Shown: positions 17,212 to 26,228, counted from the stretch's first letter. The stretch: 64,000 bases of DNA from Actinomycetospora succinea (GCF_004363095.1 NZ_SNYO01000003.1:62001-126000); one strand, 5' to 3'. Made by a program: numbers and translations. Notes: generated from the letters alone by a model not told the origin.

Positions 17212-17960
17212 CGCTCGAGGCCGACGAGGGCGAGGAGGTGGTCGGCGTCCGGGCCCTTGACGAGCTTGGCGGCCTTGACCGGATCGAGCTCGCCGGTCTG
17301 CGACGACGGGCAGTCGCGCCGCAGCGAGCAGGCGCCGCACGCGGGCTTCTTGGCGTGGCAGACACGGCGCCCGTGGAAGATCAGCCGGTGGGACAGCATC
17401 GTCCAGTCCTTGCGCGGGATGAGCTCGCCCACCTCCTTCTCCACCTGGACCGGGTCCTCCGACGCCGTCCACGCGAAGCGGCGCGCGAGGCGCCCGAAGT
17501 GCGTGTCGACGGTGATCCCGGGGACGCCGAAGGCGTTGCCGAGCACGACGTTGGCGGTCTTGCGCCCGACGCCGGGCAGCGTCACGAGGTCCTCGAGGCG
17601 CCCGGGCACGACGCCGCCGAAGCGCTCGACGAGCGCGGCGCCCAGCTTCGTCACCGACTCGGCCTTCGCGCGGAAGAAGCCGGTGGGCCGCAGGATCTCC
17701 TCGAGCTCCGTGCGGTCGGCGGCCGCGAAGGCCGCGGCGTCCGGGTAGCGGGCGAACAGGCCCGGCGTCACCCGGTTGACCGTCACGTCGGTGGTCTGCG
17801 CCGAGAGGACGGTGGCGACGAGCAGCTCGAGCGGTGACGTGAAGTCCAGCTCGCAGTGCGCGTCGGGGTGCGCGACCGCGAGCTCGCGGTCCATCCGCCG
17901 GGCCCGCCGCACCAGGGCGAGTCGGCTCTCGTCCCCGACGGCGCGGGCTGCCCTGCTCAC
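17208..17960 (-). CDS. nth: Endonuclease III (DNA glycosylase/AP lyase)
   Basis: 250 residues. The helix-hairpin-helix [13 protein letters not shown] carries the catalytic Lys, followed by the catalytic Asp in [13 protein letters not shown]. The [4Fe-4S] cluster motif is C-x6-C-x2-C-x5-C ([17 protein letters not shown]). It removes oxidised pyrimidines in base excision repair. The start is GTG 17960, six bases after a TACCCT -10-like hexamer, so the mRNA is probably leaderless. It is the first gene of the nth-tlpA-nudix-marP operon, all joined by 4-bp overlaps. Confidence 0.96.
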   Translation of the reverse strand: MSRAARAVGDESRLALVRRARRMDRELAVAHPDAHCELDFTSPLELLVATVLSAQTTDVTVNRVTPGLFARYPDAAAFAAADRTELEEILRPTGFFRAKAESVTKLGAALVERFGGVVPGRLEDLVTLPGVGRKTANVVLGNAFGVPGITVDTHFGRLARRFAWTASEDPVQVEKEVGELIPRKDWTMLSHRLIFHGRRVCHAKKPACGACSLRRDCPSSQTGELDPVKAAKLVKGPDADHLLALVGLER

Positions 17961-17966
17961 CCACCC

Positions 17967-17972
17967 AGGGTA
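17967..17972 (-). promoter_or_regulatory. Candidate -10 element of the nth-marP operon
   Basis: On the minus strand TACCCT ends six bases before the GTG of nth. With transcription starting 6-7 nt after the hexamer, the start codon would be at or next to the RNA 5' end. No Shine-Dalgarno is present. Confidence 0.6.
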
Positions 17973-18106
17973 GGACGCGGCCCCGCGGCGCTCGGCCGGG
18001 CCCGGTGCCCCTGAGATCGGAAGCGCTGGTGGGAGCGTTCCCGCGACACGCCCGACGGGCCCCCGGTGCGTGACGCCACAGGTCGGTGCGGGACGATGCG
18101 CTCACC

Positions 18107-18355
18107 ATGACCGCCTGGCTCGCCATCCTCATCCCCCTGCTGGTGATGGTCTTCGCGCTCGGCATGGAGCGCCTCGAGACCCGACTGCGGTCGGGCACCG
18201 TGCGCGAGGACGAGGTCGAGGACTTCCTCGAGCGCGCCCGCCCGGACGAGGTCAAGGCGCTGTTCCGTCAAGGGATCGGCGGCGCGCTCCAGTTGTTCCG
18301 CCTCCGCAATCTCGGGAAGCGCGGCGGTCCCCGACGAACCAAGGAACGGGCCTGA
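18107..18355 (+). CDS. Small single-helix membrane protein (Rv3675-like)
   Basis: 82 residues. The N-terminal helix MTAWLAILIPLLVMVFALGMERLE is followed by an acidic segment (RSGTVREDEVEDFLERARPDEVKALF) and a basic tail (GKRGGPRRTKERA). It sits between nth and crp, exactly as Rv3675 does in M. tuberculosis. ATG 18107 places the helix at the N-terminus; an upstream in-frame GTG (18086) adds seven residues. Function unknown. Confidence 0.8.
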   Translation: MTAWLAILIPLLVMVFALGMERLETRLRSGTVREDEVEDFLERARPDEVKALFRQGIGGALQLFRLRNLGKRGGPRRTKERA

Positions 18356-18493
18356 CGCTCACGCACGGCAGCGACGCCTCGGAGATCCCGGGGGCTATGA
18401 TGGTCCGATCGGGCGAATGCGCGGCGCGAGCTCGAGGGATCGACCCCGATGCGGTGAGTCCCGAGGGCCTCCCGCAGCGAGATCATGGGTAGA

Positions 18494-18524
18494 AACGTGA
18501 CTATGCTGCTGGCGCGAACGTGAC
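18494..18524 (+). promoter_or_regulatory. Direct repeat and candidate promoter upstream of crp
   Basis: AACGTGAC occurs at 18494-18501 and again at 18517-18524, 23 bp apart, flanking TATGCT (18502-18507), a plausible -10 hexamer about 95 bp before the crp start. No perfect TGTGA-N6-TCACA Crp site is visible. Regulatory meaning is inferred. Confidence 0.35.
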
Positions 18525-18603
18525 CGGCGACACAGAGGTGCGGACGCGGGCCGACGGCCCGGGGCCCGCGCGCAGGTGAACGAGAGTGGGCGAGGAGCGC
18601 ACG

Positions 18604-19278
18604 GTGGACGAGGTACTGGCGCGGGCCGGGATCTTCCAGGGGGTCGACCCCGCCGCGATCGAGGTGCTCACCGAGTCCCTCGAGCGCGTGGAGTTCCCCC
18701 GCGGGACGGTCATCTTCAACGAGGGTGAGCCCGGCGACAGGCTCTACATCGTGTCGACCGGCAAGGTGAAGATCGGCCGCCGTTCCCCGGACGGTCGCGA
18801 GAACCTGCTGTCGATCTTCGGCCCGTCCGACATGTTCGGCGAGCTCTCGATCTTCGACCCGGGCCCGCGCACCTCGACGGCCACGACCGTCACCGACGTG
18901 CGCGCCTACACGATGGACCGCAACGCGCTCCGCGAGTGGATCGCCCAGCGACCCGAGATCGCCGAGCAGCTCCTGCGCGTCGTCGCCCGCCGGCTGCGCC
19001 GCACGAACAACCTGCTGGCCGACCTCATCTTCACCGACGTGCCCGGTCGCGTCGCCAAGGCGCTGCTGCAGCTCGCGCAGCGCTTCGGCTCGCAGGAGGC
19101 CGGCCTGCTGCGCGTCACCCACGACCTCACGCAGGAGGAGATCGCCCAGCTCGTCGGCGCCTCCCGCGAGACCGTGAACAAGGCGCTGGCCGACTTCGCC
19201 GCCCGCGGCTGGCTGCGCCTCGAGGGCAAGAGCGTCCTCATCCTCGAGCCGGACCGTCTGGCGCGCCGGGCCCGCTAG
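18604..19278 (+). CDS. crp: Crp/Fnr-family cAMP receptor protein
   Basis: 224 residues, the length of M. tuberculosis Crp (Rv3676). The cyclic-nucleotide domain contains [20 protein letters not shown] and the phosphate-binding cassette [17 protein letters not shown]. The dimer helix ends in the hinge [20 protein letters not shown]. The winged helix-turn-helix is [29 protein letters not shown]. It is a global transcription regulator. GTG 18604 ([13 protein letters not shown]) is chosen because GAGGAG stands six bases upstream and mycobacterial Crp begins at the same residue; GTG 18586 is an alternative. Its stop codon overlaps the convergent MBL gene's stop. Confidence 0.96.
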   Translation: MDEVLARAGIFQGVDPAAIEVLTESLERVEFPRGTVIFNEGEPGDRLYIVSTGKVKIGRRSPDGRENLLSIFGPSDMFGELSIFDPGPRTSTATTVTDVRAYTMDRNALREWIAQRPEIAEQLLRVVARRLRRTNNLLADLIFTDVPGRVAKALLQLAQRFGSQEAGLLRVTHDLTQEEIAQLVGASRETVNKALADFAARGWLRLEGKSVLILEPDRLARRAR

Positions 19279-20093
19279 GAGTCGACCCGGCGCAGGTGCT
19301 CGAGCTGGGCGGCCACCGACTGGTCGGCCGCCGGCCAGAGCGACTGGTCGACGTCGGCGTAGACGATCTCGACGACCTGGCGCGGCGCGGGCTCCGGACC
19401 GAGCTCGCGCAGCGCCGCGCGCACCTGGTCGAGCCGCTCCTCACGGTGGCGCAGGTAGTAGCGCGCCGTGTCGCCGGCGTCGGGGAGGTCCGGGCCGTGC
19501 CCGGGCAGCAGCGTCGTGCCCGGCGGCAGCTCGGCGAGGTACCGCAGCGAGGCGAGGTAGTCGGTGAGCGCGCCCTCGTAGTCCCCGAGCACGGTGGTGC
19601 CCCGCCCGAGCACCGTGTCGCCGGTGAGCACGCTGCCGTCGTCGTCGACCACCAGGCACAGCGAGTCGTCGGTGTGGCCCGGGGTCACGAGCACGCGCAG
19701 GTCGAGCCCCGCGACCGCGAGGCGCTCCCCCGCGCCGAGCCCCTCGGCGCCCAGGGTCAGCTCCGGGTCGAGCGCGCGGACCGGCGCGCCGACACGCTCG
19801 GCGAACGTGCGGGCGGCCTCGGTGTGGTCGAGGTGGCGGTGGGTCAGCACGACGAGCTCGACGGGCCCGCAGGCGGCGAGGCGGTCGAGGTGGACCGTGT
19901 CCTCGGGACCCGGGTCGACCACCACACAGCCCGGCTGGCCCGGCGCGCGGAGGATCCAGGTGTTCGTGCCGTCGAGCGTCATCGGCGACGGGTTCTCGGC
20001 GAGCACCACCGACGCGGCCTCGGTGACCGGACGCAGCTCCTCGTAGGCCGGGTGCTCCGGCGCGGCGGGCCCGGGGACGACGCGCCCGCTCAC
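19275..20093 (-). CDS. Metallo-beta-lactamase-fold hydrolase (Rv3677c-like)
   Basis: 272 residues. The metal-binding motif [11 protein letters not shown] (HxHxDH) is followed by [25 protein letters not shown] and LLPGHGPDL, the remaining ligands of a dinuclear zinc site as in glyoxalase II or LACTB2-like enzymes. The C-terminal region resembles the winged DNA/RNA-binding extension of LACTB2-type proteins. The substrate is unknown. GTG 20093 overlaps the upstream Nudix stop (GTGA). It ends head-on against crp, with the two stop codons sharing two bases. Confidence 0.9.
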   Translation of the reverse strand: MSGRVVPGPAAPEHPAYEELRPVTEAASVVLAENPSPMTLDGTNTWILRAPGQPGCVVVDPGPEDTVHLDRLAACGPVELVVLTHRHLDHTEAARTFAERVGAPVRALDPELTLGAEGLGAGERLAVAGLDLRVLVTPGHTDDSLCLVVDDDGSVLTGDTVLGRGTTVLGDYEGALTDYLASLRYLAELPPGTTLLPGHGPDLPDAGDTARYYLRHREERLDQVRAALRELGPEPAPRQVVEIVYADVDQSLWPAADQSVAAQLEHLRRVDS

Positions 20094-20905
20094 GCCTGCC
20101 CCCCGAACGCGTGCGCCGGCACCGCGATCCCGACCCGCTCGTCGCCCGGGCGCAGGCTCGGGGTGATCGGCTCCGGGCGGCGGCCGGCCGCCGACGCCAG
20201 CAGGGTGGCGACGTCGGGGGCGGCGGCCAGTTCGGTCAGCACCGCCCAGGTCGGCGGCATCAGGCCCCGCTCCTTCGCGTCCCACTCCCGCAGCGCGCGC
20301 GACGGCGCGCACCAGCCGGCGCCGACCGCCTCGCTCGTCTCGCCGTCGGGCTCCTGGCCCTCCGGGACGGCGGCGACGAAGAACGCGGTGTCGTAGCGCT
20401 TGGGCATGACCTCCGGGGTCAGCCAGCGCGCCCAGGGCCGCAGCCGGTCGGCGGCGACGCGTCCGGCGACGTCGCGCAGCCCGACCTCGCGCGCCACCAG
20501 GCGCTCCCGGGTACCGGCCGCCGGCGCGTCGACGTCGGCGAACAGGACCCCGGTCTCCTCGTAGGTCTCGCGCACCGCGCACGCGAGCAGCGCGGCGGCC
20601 TCCTCGGGCGTGGTCCCCCAGCTCGCCGCGGCCTCCACCGCCGCGCCGGTGTCGACGAGCCCGTCGGCCAGCGCCGTGCGGTCGCCCCCGTCGAGGCCGC
20701 CGCCGGGGAACACCGACATGCCGGCCCCGAACGCCATGCTGTCGGCGCGCTGGAGCAGGAAGACCTCGAGGCCCTCGGCGCCGTCCCGCGCCAGGATCAC
20801 CGACGTCGCCGCTCGCAGCTCGCCCGGCGGTCGGCTCCCGAGCTTGTCGAAGGCGGGCCGGTCCATCCCGAACCGCGGGGGCAGGTCGACGAGATCGGTG
20901 GTCAC
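20090..20905 (-). CDS. Nudix hydrolase (NUDT19/RppH-like long form)
   Basis: 271 residues. The region ATSVILARDGAEGLEVFLLQRADSMAFGAGMSVFPGGGLD, then ACAVRETYEETGVLF, forms a Nudix box whose two halves are separated by a longer insertion than in standard Nudix enzymes, as in NUDT19-type proteins. Later sequence includes WARWLTPEVMPKRYDTAFFVAAVP. The substrate is unknown; NUDT19 relatives cleave CoA derivatives. GTG 20905 lies seven bases after TAGGGT, so it is a likely leaderless start. It is the first gene of a two-gene operon with the MBL hydrolase. Confidence 0.85.
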   Translation of the reverse strand: MTTDLVDLPPRFGMDRPAFDKLGSRPPGELRAATSVILARDGAEGLEVFLLQRADSMAFGAGMSVFPGGGLDGGDRTALADGLVDTGAAVEAAASWGTTPEEAAALLACAVRETYEETGVLFADVDAPAAGTRERLVAREVGLRDVAGRVAADRLRPWARWLTPEVMPKRYDTAFFVAAVPEGQEPDGETSEAVGAGWCAPSRALREWDAKERGLMPPTWAVLTELAAAPDVATLLASAAGRRPEPITPSLRPGDERVGIAVPAHAFGGQA

Positions 20906-20912
20906 CCGCAAG

Positions 20913-20918
20913 ACCCTA
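20913..20918 (-). promoter_or_regulatory. Candidate -10 element for the Nudix-MBL operon
   Basis: TAGGGT on the minus strand lies seven bases before GTG 20905, with no Shine-Dalgarno between them. The 71-bp tandem repeat begins only three bases further upstream, so the repeat would overlap the -35 and upstream promoter region. Confidence 0.55.
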
Positions 20919-20920
20919 GG

Positions 20921-21058
20921 CGCGGGAACGGTCGGGCAGCGCGACGGAGGAGCGCTGTCGGGCCGTCTCCTCGTCGCCGGAACGGCTCCGGCGCGGGAAC
21001 GGTCGGGCAGCGCGACGGAGGAGCGCTGTCGGGCCGTCTCCTCGTCGCCGGAACGGCT
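20921..21058. repeat. Perfect tandem repeat, 71-bp period, two copies
   Basis: The unit at 20921-20991 is repeated from 20992, and the second copy matches for 67 bp to 21058. Each unit contains an inverted repeat, GCGACGGAGGAG...CTCCTCGTCGC (20941-20952 with 20967-20977; one-base bulge), and begins CGCGGGAACGGTCGGGCAGC. The array fills the space between the stop of the 889-residue gene and the promoter of the Nudix gene. It could be terminator hairpins duplicated by slippage or a regulator-binding array. Confidence 0.9.
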
Positions 21059-23727
21059 CAAGCTCCTTGCGTCGGGCCGTCCTCGTCGTCGTGATCCGCC
21101 CGACGCGGCAGGCCGTGCCCGTTGACGGGGCCGTGCCCGTTGGTGCCCGCGGCCCCGGGCGGCGGGCCCTGCCACGAGCCGGTGCGGCCCGGTCCCTGCG
21201 GACCGGTCGGGCGGGGCCGGGGCGCGGTGGCCTCCTCGGACCCGGGTGGTGCCGCCGGCGGGCCCGCGGGCGGGCGCCCGAGCAACGGGTCCGGGCTCTC
21301 GGGCGCGAGGCGCTCCCGCGAGGCCAGCTCCTCGTGCAGGCGCGCCAGGAGCTCGCGCTCGCGCTCGGAGAGCTGCACGTCGAAGGAGTCGGGGCCCGAC
21401 GAGGCGGGCGGGCGCGGTGCGGACGGCGCGGACGTCTCGGGCGGGGCCTGCTCGGGACGCTCCACGGGGCCGGTCGCGGCGTCGCCGGAACGGTCGTGTC
21501 CGTCGGCCTCCGGGCCGTGGCGGTGGCCGTTGGTCGGCGCGGGCGCGGCCTGGGTCGGCGGGTCGACCGGCATCTCGAACTCACCGGTCTCGCTGCGGCT
21601 GTGCCGGGCGCGCCGCACCTGGCCGTCCGCGGCGGCGGGCGTGGTCCGCGGGCCGACGACGGGCATGTCGCCGGTGGCCGCGTCGGGGTCGACCGGCGCC
21701 TCGGCGGACGCGTCCCGCCCGGGCGCCTCGTCCAGCGGCGACCCGGGGAACTGCTGGGCCGTCGTGACGGGCTCGTCCTCGCCGGGTCCGAAGGTCGGGC
21801 CGACCGGGCCCTCGCTCCACCTCGAGATCGGGTGCTGATCGGAGAGGATCTCGTCGGGCGGCGGCACGCGCCAGAGCGCCGCGATGCGCTCCGCGGTGAC
21901 GTCGGGGTCGAGGTCGACCGGTGCCGGCTCGGGCGGCGCGACGGGCTCGGGAGCGGCGGGCGCGGAGGGGGTCTCCTCGCGCGGGGCGCTCGCGGCCGGT
22001 GGCGTGACCGGCGGCGTGACGGGTGCCTTCGCGATCGACGGGCGGTCGCTCTGACCGGTGGTGTCGCGCTGTGGGAGCCGCGGCTCGGCGCGCTCCAGCG
22101 GATCGCGACCCGCGGAGGCGACCGTGCGGTACTCCTCGTCGGCGGCCTCGACCGGGGCCGCGGCCGCCTCGACCTCCGGCTCGTCCGCGGGCGTGGCGGC
22201 AGCCGCGGGCGTGGGCACACCGAACGGCGGCACCTCGTCGCCGGCCGGGGCCCCGAACGCCGGGACCTCCTCGCCGCGGCGCGCGGACGGTGCGGGGTCC
22301 GGCCGGCGGGGGCGCAGCGGCGTCGCCGGGCCGGACGGCGCGAACGTCGACGACCCGGGGACGACGCGGGCGGACAGGCCCGGCGAGCGCACGGCCGCGG
22401 TCTCGCCGGACGCGGGCGCGGCGTCGAGCGGGCGGGCGGCGCGGACCGCGGCCCGGTGGTAGGCGGGGAGCTCGGCCCCGGCCGCGAACACCTCGACCGA
22501 CACGGCCCCGTGCTCGCGCGCGGCGTGCGCCACGTGGTGGGCGACGTGCTCGCAGTCGTCGACCGAGTGGGTCTCGACGAGCACGACCCGGTGGGGCACC
22601 GGGCCGGGCGCGGTGCCCGCCGGGGTGGTGCGCCAGCACTGGTGCACGCGCTGCACGCCGGGCAGGCGCGCGGCGGCCCGGGCCACGGCCTCGCCCGCGC
22701 CGCCCGCCCCGGCGGGGCCCGACGGGGGGTCGGCGGTGAAGCGGTGCTCGTCGCGCCGGTCGGCCTCGGGGTCGCGGGGCAGGGCGTCGACCAGCTCGGG
22801 GTCGACGCGGGACGCCGCGAACCAGCGCCCCAGCACGGCGTGCTCGCGTGCGGTGACGCCGGCGCCGGCCGCCAGGAGGCAGCCGCCGAGCAGCTCCGCC
22901 GCGGCGGCCTCGTCCTCGACGGCGACGAGCTCGCGCACCGAGGTCAGGGCGTCGTCGTCGATCCGGCCGGCCAGCGAGAGCAGCACCTCGTGGCGCCCGC
23001 CCGGCTCGGAGGGACCGCCGCCGGGGCGCGGGTCGTGCCCGCCGCGGGCGGCCGGTGGCCCGGACGGCCGCCCGGGCGGGCCGGCGTGCGGGTCGCGGAC
23101 CTCGGCCTCGACGGGGCGGGTCCCGAGCCACGGCTCGAGCCCCTCGTCGCCGGTGGACCGGTCGTCGGGGTCGGGATCGGCGTCGGCGACGGCCGCGGCG
23201 ACGCCGGCGAACACCCCGGCGTCGTCGTCGCGGGGCGGCTCGACCGGCTCGTCGACGGCCGCCGGGATCACGGGCGGCTCGTCGACGACCTCCGGCACCA
23301 GGGGCGGCCCGTCCTCCACCGCCGCCCGCTCCAGCGCCGCGAGGGCCTGCTCGGCCAGCGCCCGCTGGGAGACGGGCTGCTCGGGCACATCCTCCACCGG
23401 CTCGGACGGCTCCGGGGTCAGCGCTGCGGACGCCGCCGACGCCCGCTGCCGCCGCCGCTCGGCCACCCGGCGCCACGCGGCGAGCGCGACCGGGTCGCGG
23501 TCGGGCCGCTCGGTCCCCGCGCTCTCGGCGCCGTCGTCGCGGACCGACCAGGGCGGGAGGTTCGCGAGATCGCCGCCACCGCCGGCGAGGCCGCCGAGCT
23601 CACCGAGCCCGCCCAGCTCGCCGAACCCGAACCGCCCGATGCGCGGCGGGTCCTCGGCGCGGCGGCGCGCGAGCCCGGGCGCCTCGAGGTCCTGGTGGTC
23701 CTCGCCGGTCATGTCACGCTCAGCCAT
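21058..23727 (-). CDS. Large disordered protein containing the module shared with the adjacent gene
   Basis: 889 residues. Most is low-complexity Pro/Ala/Glu sequence without signal peptide or membrane helix. A folded-looking block at about residues 245-435 has RHEVLLSLAGRIDDDALTSVRELV...REHAVLGRWFAAS and VHQCWRT...HRVVLVETHSVDD...VSVEVFAAGAELPAYHRAAVRAAR. The same two-part block forms nearly all of the next gene upstream. The C-terminus has SFDVQLSERERELLARLHEELASRERLAPE, a helical heptad-like segment. ATG 23727 overlaps the upstream stop; ATG 23712 is an alternative start. No known family is recognised. Confidence 0.8.
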   Translation of the reverse strand: MAERDMTGEDHQDLEAPGLARRRAEDPPRIGRFGFGELGGLGELGGLAGGGGDLANLPPWSVRDDGAESAGTERPDRDPVALAAWRRVAERRRQRASAASAALTPEPSEPVEDVPEQPVSQRALAEQALAALERAAVEDGPPLVPEVVDEPPVIPAAVDEPVEPPRDDDAGVFAGVAAAVADADPDPDDRSTGDEGLEPWLGTRPVEAEVRDPHAGPPGRPSGPPAARGGHDPRPGGGPSEPGGRHEVLLSLAGRIDDDALTSVRELVAVEDEAAAAELLGGCLLAAGAGVTAREHAVLGRWFAASRVDPELVDALPRDPEADRRDEHRFTADPPSGPAGAGGAGEAVARAAARLPGVQRVHQCWRTTPAGTAPGPVPHRVVLVETHSVDDCEHVAHHVAHAAREHGAVSVEVFAAGAELPAYHRAAVRAARPLDAAPASGETAAVRSPGLSARVVPGSSTFAPSGPATPLRPRRPDPAPSARRGEEVPAFGAPAGDEVPPFGVPTPAAAATPADEPEVEAAAAPVEAADEEYRTVASAGRDPLERAEPRLPQRDTTGQSDRPSIAKAPVTPPVTPPAASAPREETPSAPAAPEPVAPPEPAPVDLDPDVTAERIAALWRVPPPDEILSDQHPISRWSEGPVGPTFGPGEDEPVTTAQQFPGSPLDEAPGRDASAEAPVDPDAATGDMPVVGPRTTPAAADGQVRRARHSRSETGEFEMPVDPPTQAAPAPTNGHRHGPEADGHDRSGDAATGPVERPEQAPPETSAPSAPRPPASSGPDSFDVQLSERERELLARLHEELASRERLAPESPDPLLGRPPAGPPAAPPGSEEATAPRPRPTGPQGPGRTGSWQGPPPGAAGTNGHGPVNGHGLPRRADHDDEDGPTQGA

Positions 23728-24412
23728 GGCCCACCAGCTCCCCGGCCTGCGCGCCGAGCCCGGCGCGGGTGGGCGAGGGCACGCGGCCCTCGCTGGAGCG
23801 CCACAGCACCTCGGAGGCGGCGAGCGCGGCGCGGTGGTACGGCGCGCCGGCGCTCGACGCGCCGAGCACCTCGACGCACGGATCGGCCTCGCCGCGTGCC
23901 CGCAGCGCGCGCTGCACGGCGCCGGCGAGGGCCGCGCGGTCGGCGGTGCCGTCGGCGGCGACGAGCACGATGCGCACCGGCCCGTGGGACCCGGAGCGCC
24001 AGGCCCGGCGGATCGCGGTGACGCCGGCGGTCACGGGGGCGAGGGCGCGCAGCACCAGGTCGGTGTCGTCCCACCCGGGCCCGGCGGCCGGCTCGACGAA
24101 GGTCGCGGCCGGCTCCGGCGCGGCGTCGACGTGCAGCACCGCGTCGACCAGCCGCGCGGGCCCGCCCCAGGCGAGGACCGCGGCGCGCAGGCGCGCCCGC
24201 TCGTCCTCGGTGACCCCGACGCGGTGGCGCAGCAGCGCGCGGGGCAGCGCGGTGCGCAGCGCGACGTGGGCGCCGCAGGACAGCCAGTCGCGCAGGCGCC
24301 AGAGCAGGCGGTCCGGCAGTCGCCCGGCCATGGCCAGCAGGACGTCGTGACACGCCCTCTCGGCATCGCTGGACGACGCGGTCCCGGATCCGGTCCCGGT
24401 CCTCGATTCCAC
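23720..24412 (-). CDS. Uncharacterised protein, compact form of the shared module
   Basis: 230 residues. An N-terminal helical part (CHDVLLAMAGRLPDRLLWRLRDWLSCGAHVALRTAL) precedes a Rossmann-like part (PVRIVLVAADGTADRAALAGAVQRALRARGEADPCVEVLGASSAGAPYHRAALAASEVLW). The ending PYHRAALAA matches AYHRAAVRA in the downstream 889-residue protein, and the order of both parts is the same. GTG 24412 is preceded by GGAG; an upstream start at 24511 would overlap the ridA-like gene and is less likely. It overlaps the next gene by 8 bp. Function unknown. Confidence 0.75.
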   Translation of the reverse strand: MESRTGTGSGTASSSDAERACHDVLLAMAGRLPDRLLWRLRDWLSCGAHVALRTALPRALLRHRVGVTEDERARLRAAVLAWGGPARLVDAVLHVDAAPEPAATFVEPAAGPGWDDTDLVLRALAPVTAGVTAIRRAWRSGSHGPVRIVLVAADGTADRAALAGAVQRALRARGEADPCVEVLGASSAGAPYHRAALAASEVLWRSSEGRVPSPTRAGLGAQAGELVGHG

Positions 24413-24485
24413 GCTCTGCGCTCCGATCCGCCCGCGGCGTCCGCCGCCCGACCCGCCCGGGGTGCCGGGTGGGTCCGCTTCCAGC

Positions 24486-24953
24486 TCACGTGAGGTCGAC
24501 GACGACCTCAACCTCGACCGGGGCGTTCAGCGGCAGCGCCGCGACTCCGATCGCCGAGCGGGCGTGCTCGCCCGCCGAACCGAAGACCGCACCCAGGAGC
24601 TCCGACGCACCGTTGACCACACCGGGCTGACCGCCGAACCCGGGCGCGGAGGCCACGAAGCCGACGACCTTGACCACCGACGCCACCGCCTCGAGCCCCA
24701 CGAGGGCGTCGATCGCGGCCAGGGCGTTCAGCGTGGCGATGCGGGCGTAGGCGGCCGCGTCGTCGGGGTCGACCTCGGCCCCGACGAGCCCGGTGGCCGG
24801 GAGCTCGCCGCCGACCAGCGGCAGCTGGCCCGAGGTCCACACCTGGTTGCCGGTGCGCTTCGCCGGGACGTAGACGCCCTTCGGCGCCGCGACGGGCGGG
24901 AGCTCCAGCCCGAGCGACCGCAGCGCCTCCCGGGGACCGCCCGCTCCGGTCAT
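24486..24953 (-). CDS. RidA/YjgF-family protein (Rv3678c-like)
   Basis: 155 residues, of the longer YjgF subfamily. Typical segments are [69 protein letters not shown] and [25 protein letters not shown]. The Arg that binds enamine/imine substrates in RidA is represented by [11 protein letters not shown]. Members deaminate reactive enamines or bind small molecules. ATG 24953 overlaps the DUF4177 stop (ATGA), so translation is coupled. It corresponds to Rv3678c beside the ArsA pair. Confidence 0.92.
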   Translation of the reverse strand: MTGAGGPREALRSLGLELPPVAAPKGVYVPAKRTGNQVWTSGQLPLVGGELPATGLVGAEVDPDDAAAYARIATLNALAAIDALVGLEAVASVVKVVGFVASAPGFGGQPGVVNGASELLGAVFGSAGEHARSAIGVAALPLNAPVEVEVVVDLT

Positions 24954-25117
24954 GGACGAGGCTTTTTCAGGTACGCGACGTGCTGCTCACCCGTCGGCCC
25001 CGGGAGCACGGTGACCAGCTCCCAGCCGTCCTCACCCCACTGGTCGAGGATCTGCTTGGTGGCGTGGGTGAGCAACGGCACCGTCGCGTACTCCCACTTC
25101 ACGGCGTCCGCAGTCAT
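24950..25117 (-). CDS. DUF4177 small protein (Rv3678A-like)
   Basis: 55 residues: [40 protein letters not shown] and a basic tail. The pattern KWEY...[13 protein letters not shown] is typical of DUF4177. ATG 25117 lies seven bases after TACCCT, so the transcript is probably leaderless and longer upstream starts are unlikely. It is the first gene of an operon with ridA and the two module genes. Function unknown. Confidence 0.88.
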   Translation of the reverse strand: MTADAVKWEYATVPLLTHATKQILDQWGEDGWELVTVLPGPTGEQHVAYLKKPRP

Positions 25118-25124
25118 GTCCGCG

Positions 25125-25130
25125 AGGGTA
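25125..25130 (-). promoter_or_regulatory. Candidate -10 element of the DUF4177-ridA operon
   Basis: TACCCT on the minus strand stands seven bases upstream of ATG 25117. Together with the opposing element at 25200-25205 it forms a compact divergent promoter pair of under 100 bp. Confidence 0.6.
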
Positions 25131-25199
25131 GAGAAGTCCCCCGACGCCGCTGTGACCCGGACCCCGTGCACACCGCCCGCGAGGCTCGCCGACCGGGCC

Positions 25200-25205
25200 T
25201 AGGGT
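25200..25205 (+). promoter_or_regulatory. Candidate -10 element of the ArsA-type ATPase operon
   Basis: TAGGGT is followed by six bases and then GTG 25212, with no Shine-Dalgarno, so a leaderless start is likely. Confidence 0.6.
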
Positions 25206-25211
25206 GGATAC

Positions 25212-26228
25212 GTGACCGATCAGCACTGGCCCGCCGCCCTCGCCGAGGCCCGGCTGCACGTGGTGAGCGGCAAGGGCGGCACGGGCAAGACGACGCTGGC
25301 CGCGGCGCTGGCCCTGGCGCTCGCCGCCGGCGGCCGCCGCACCCTGCTCGTCGAGGTCGAGGGCCGGCAGGGCATCGCCCAGGTCTTCGACACCCCGCCC
25401 CTGCCCTACGCCGAGCAGCGCATCGCCGTCGCCCCCGACGGCGGCGAGGTCCGCGGGCTGTCGGTGGACGCCGAGGCGGCCCTGCTCGAGTACCTCGAGA
25501 TGTTCTACAACCTGGGTCTCGCCGGGCGGAGCCTGCGGCGCATGGGCGCGATCGAGTTCGCGACGACGCTGGCGCCGGGCCTGCGCGACGTCCTGCTGAC
25601 CGGGAAGGTCAAGGAGTGCGTCGGGCGCACCGTCGGCGACGGGCGCGGCGGACGGGGCCGCGTGCCGCTCTACGACGCCGTCGTGCTGGACGCGCCGCCC
25701 ACCGGCCGCGTCGTCAAGTTCCTCGACGTCACCAAGGCGATGGGCACGCTTGCGCGCACCGGGCCGATCCGCACCCAGAGCGAGGGCGTCGTCGAGCTGC
25801 TGCACTCGTCGCGCACCGCCGTGCACCTGGTGACCCAGCTGGAGGACCTGCCGGTGCAGGAGACGCTCGACACCGTCTCCGAGATCACCGAGGCCGGGCT
25901 GCCGATGGGCGCGGTGCTGGTCAACCGCGTCCGGCCCTCGCGCCTGCCGGCCACCGCGCTCGCCGGGGCCGCCACCGGTGCCGGCCTCGGCGCGGGGCTG
26001 CGCTCCGGGCTGGAGGCCGCGGGGCTGTTCCTCAAGGACGAGGAGGTGGACGGCCTCGTGAGCGAGACCGTCGAGCACGCCGAGCGCGTGCAGGTCGAGA
26101 AGGCCGTCCGCTCCGGGCTCGACGCCGCCGGGCTGCCGCAGCTCGAGCTGCCCGAGCTCACCGAGGGCGTCGACCTGGGCGGGATCTACGAGCTCGCCGA
26201 GCTGCTGCGCGAGCAGGGGGTGCGCTGA
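25212..26228 (+). CDS. ArsA-type anion-transporting/GET3-like ATPase, subunit 1 (Rv3679-like)
   Basis: 338 residues. Walker A is the deviant P-loop [22 protein letters not shown]; switch-like motif [19 protein letters not shown]; other conserved elements are [16 protein letters not shown] and [14 protein letters not shown]. In mycobacteria this ATPase pairs with the next gene product in a complex implicated in redox or glycerol-linked stress. Arsenite transport is not implied: no ArsB or ArsR lies nearby. GTG 25212 is probably leaderless. The stop overlaps the start of subunit 2 (TGATG). Confidence 0.92.
   Translation: MTDQHWPAALAEARLHVVSGKGGTGKTTLAAALALALAAGGRRTLLVEVEGRQGIAQVFDTPPLPYAEQRIAVAPDGGEVRGLSVDAEAALLEYLEMFYNLGLAGRSLRRMGAIEFATTLAPGLRDVLLTGKVKECVGRTVGDGRGGRGRVPLYDAVVLDAPPTGRVVKFLDVTKAMGTLARTGPIRTQSEGVVELLHSSRTAVHLVTQLEDLPVQETLDTVSEITEAGLPMGAVLVNRVRPSRLPATALAGAATGAGLGAGLRSGLEAAGLFLKDEEVDGLVSETVEHAERVQVEKAVRSGLDAAGLPQLELPELTEGVDLGGIYELAELLREQGVR

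Noticed and set aside
20921-21058. CRISPR array
   Set aside because: Only two units directly abutting with no spacer, and no cas genes; it is a plain tandem duplication.
21067-24021. 984-codon plus-strand open frame opposite the disordered-protein genes
   Set aside because: Gly/Arg-rich shadow. The minus-strand genes have overlapping starts and stops, a shared module with related sequence, and an upstream promoter.
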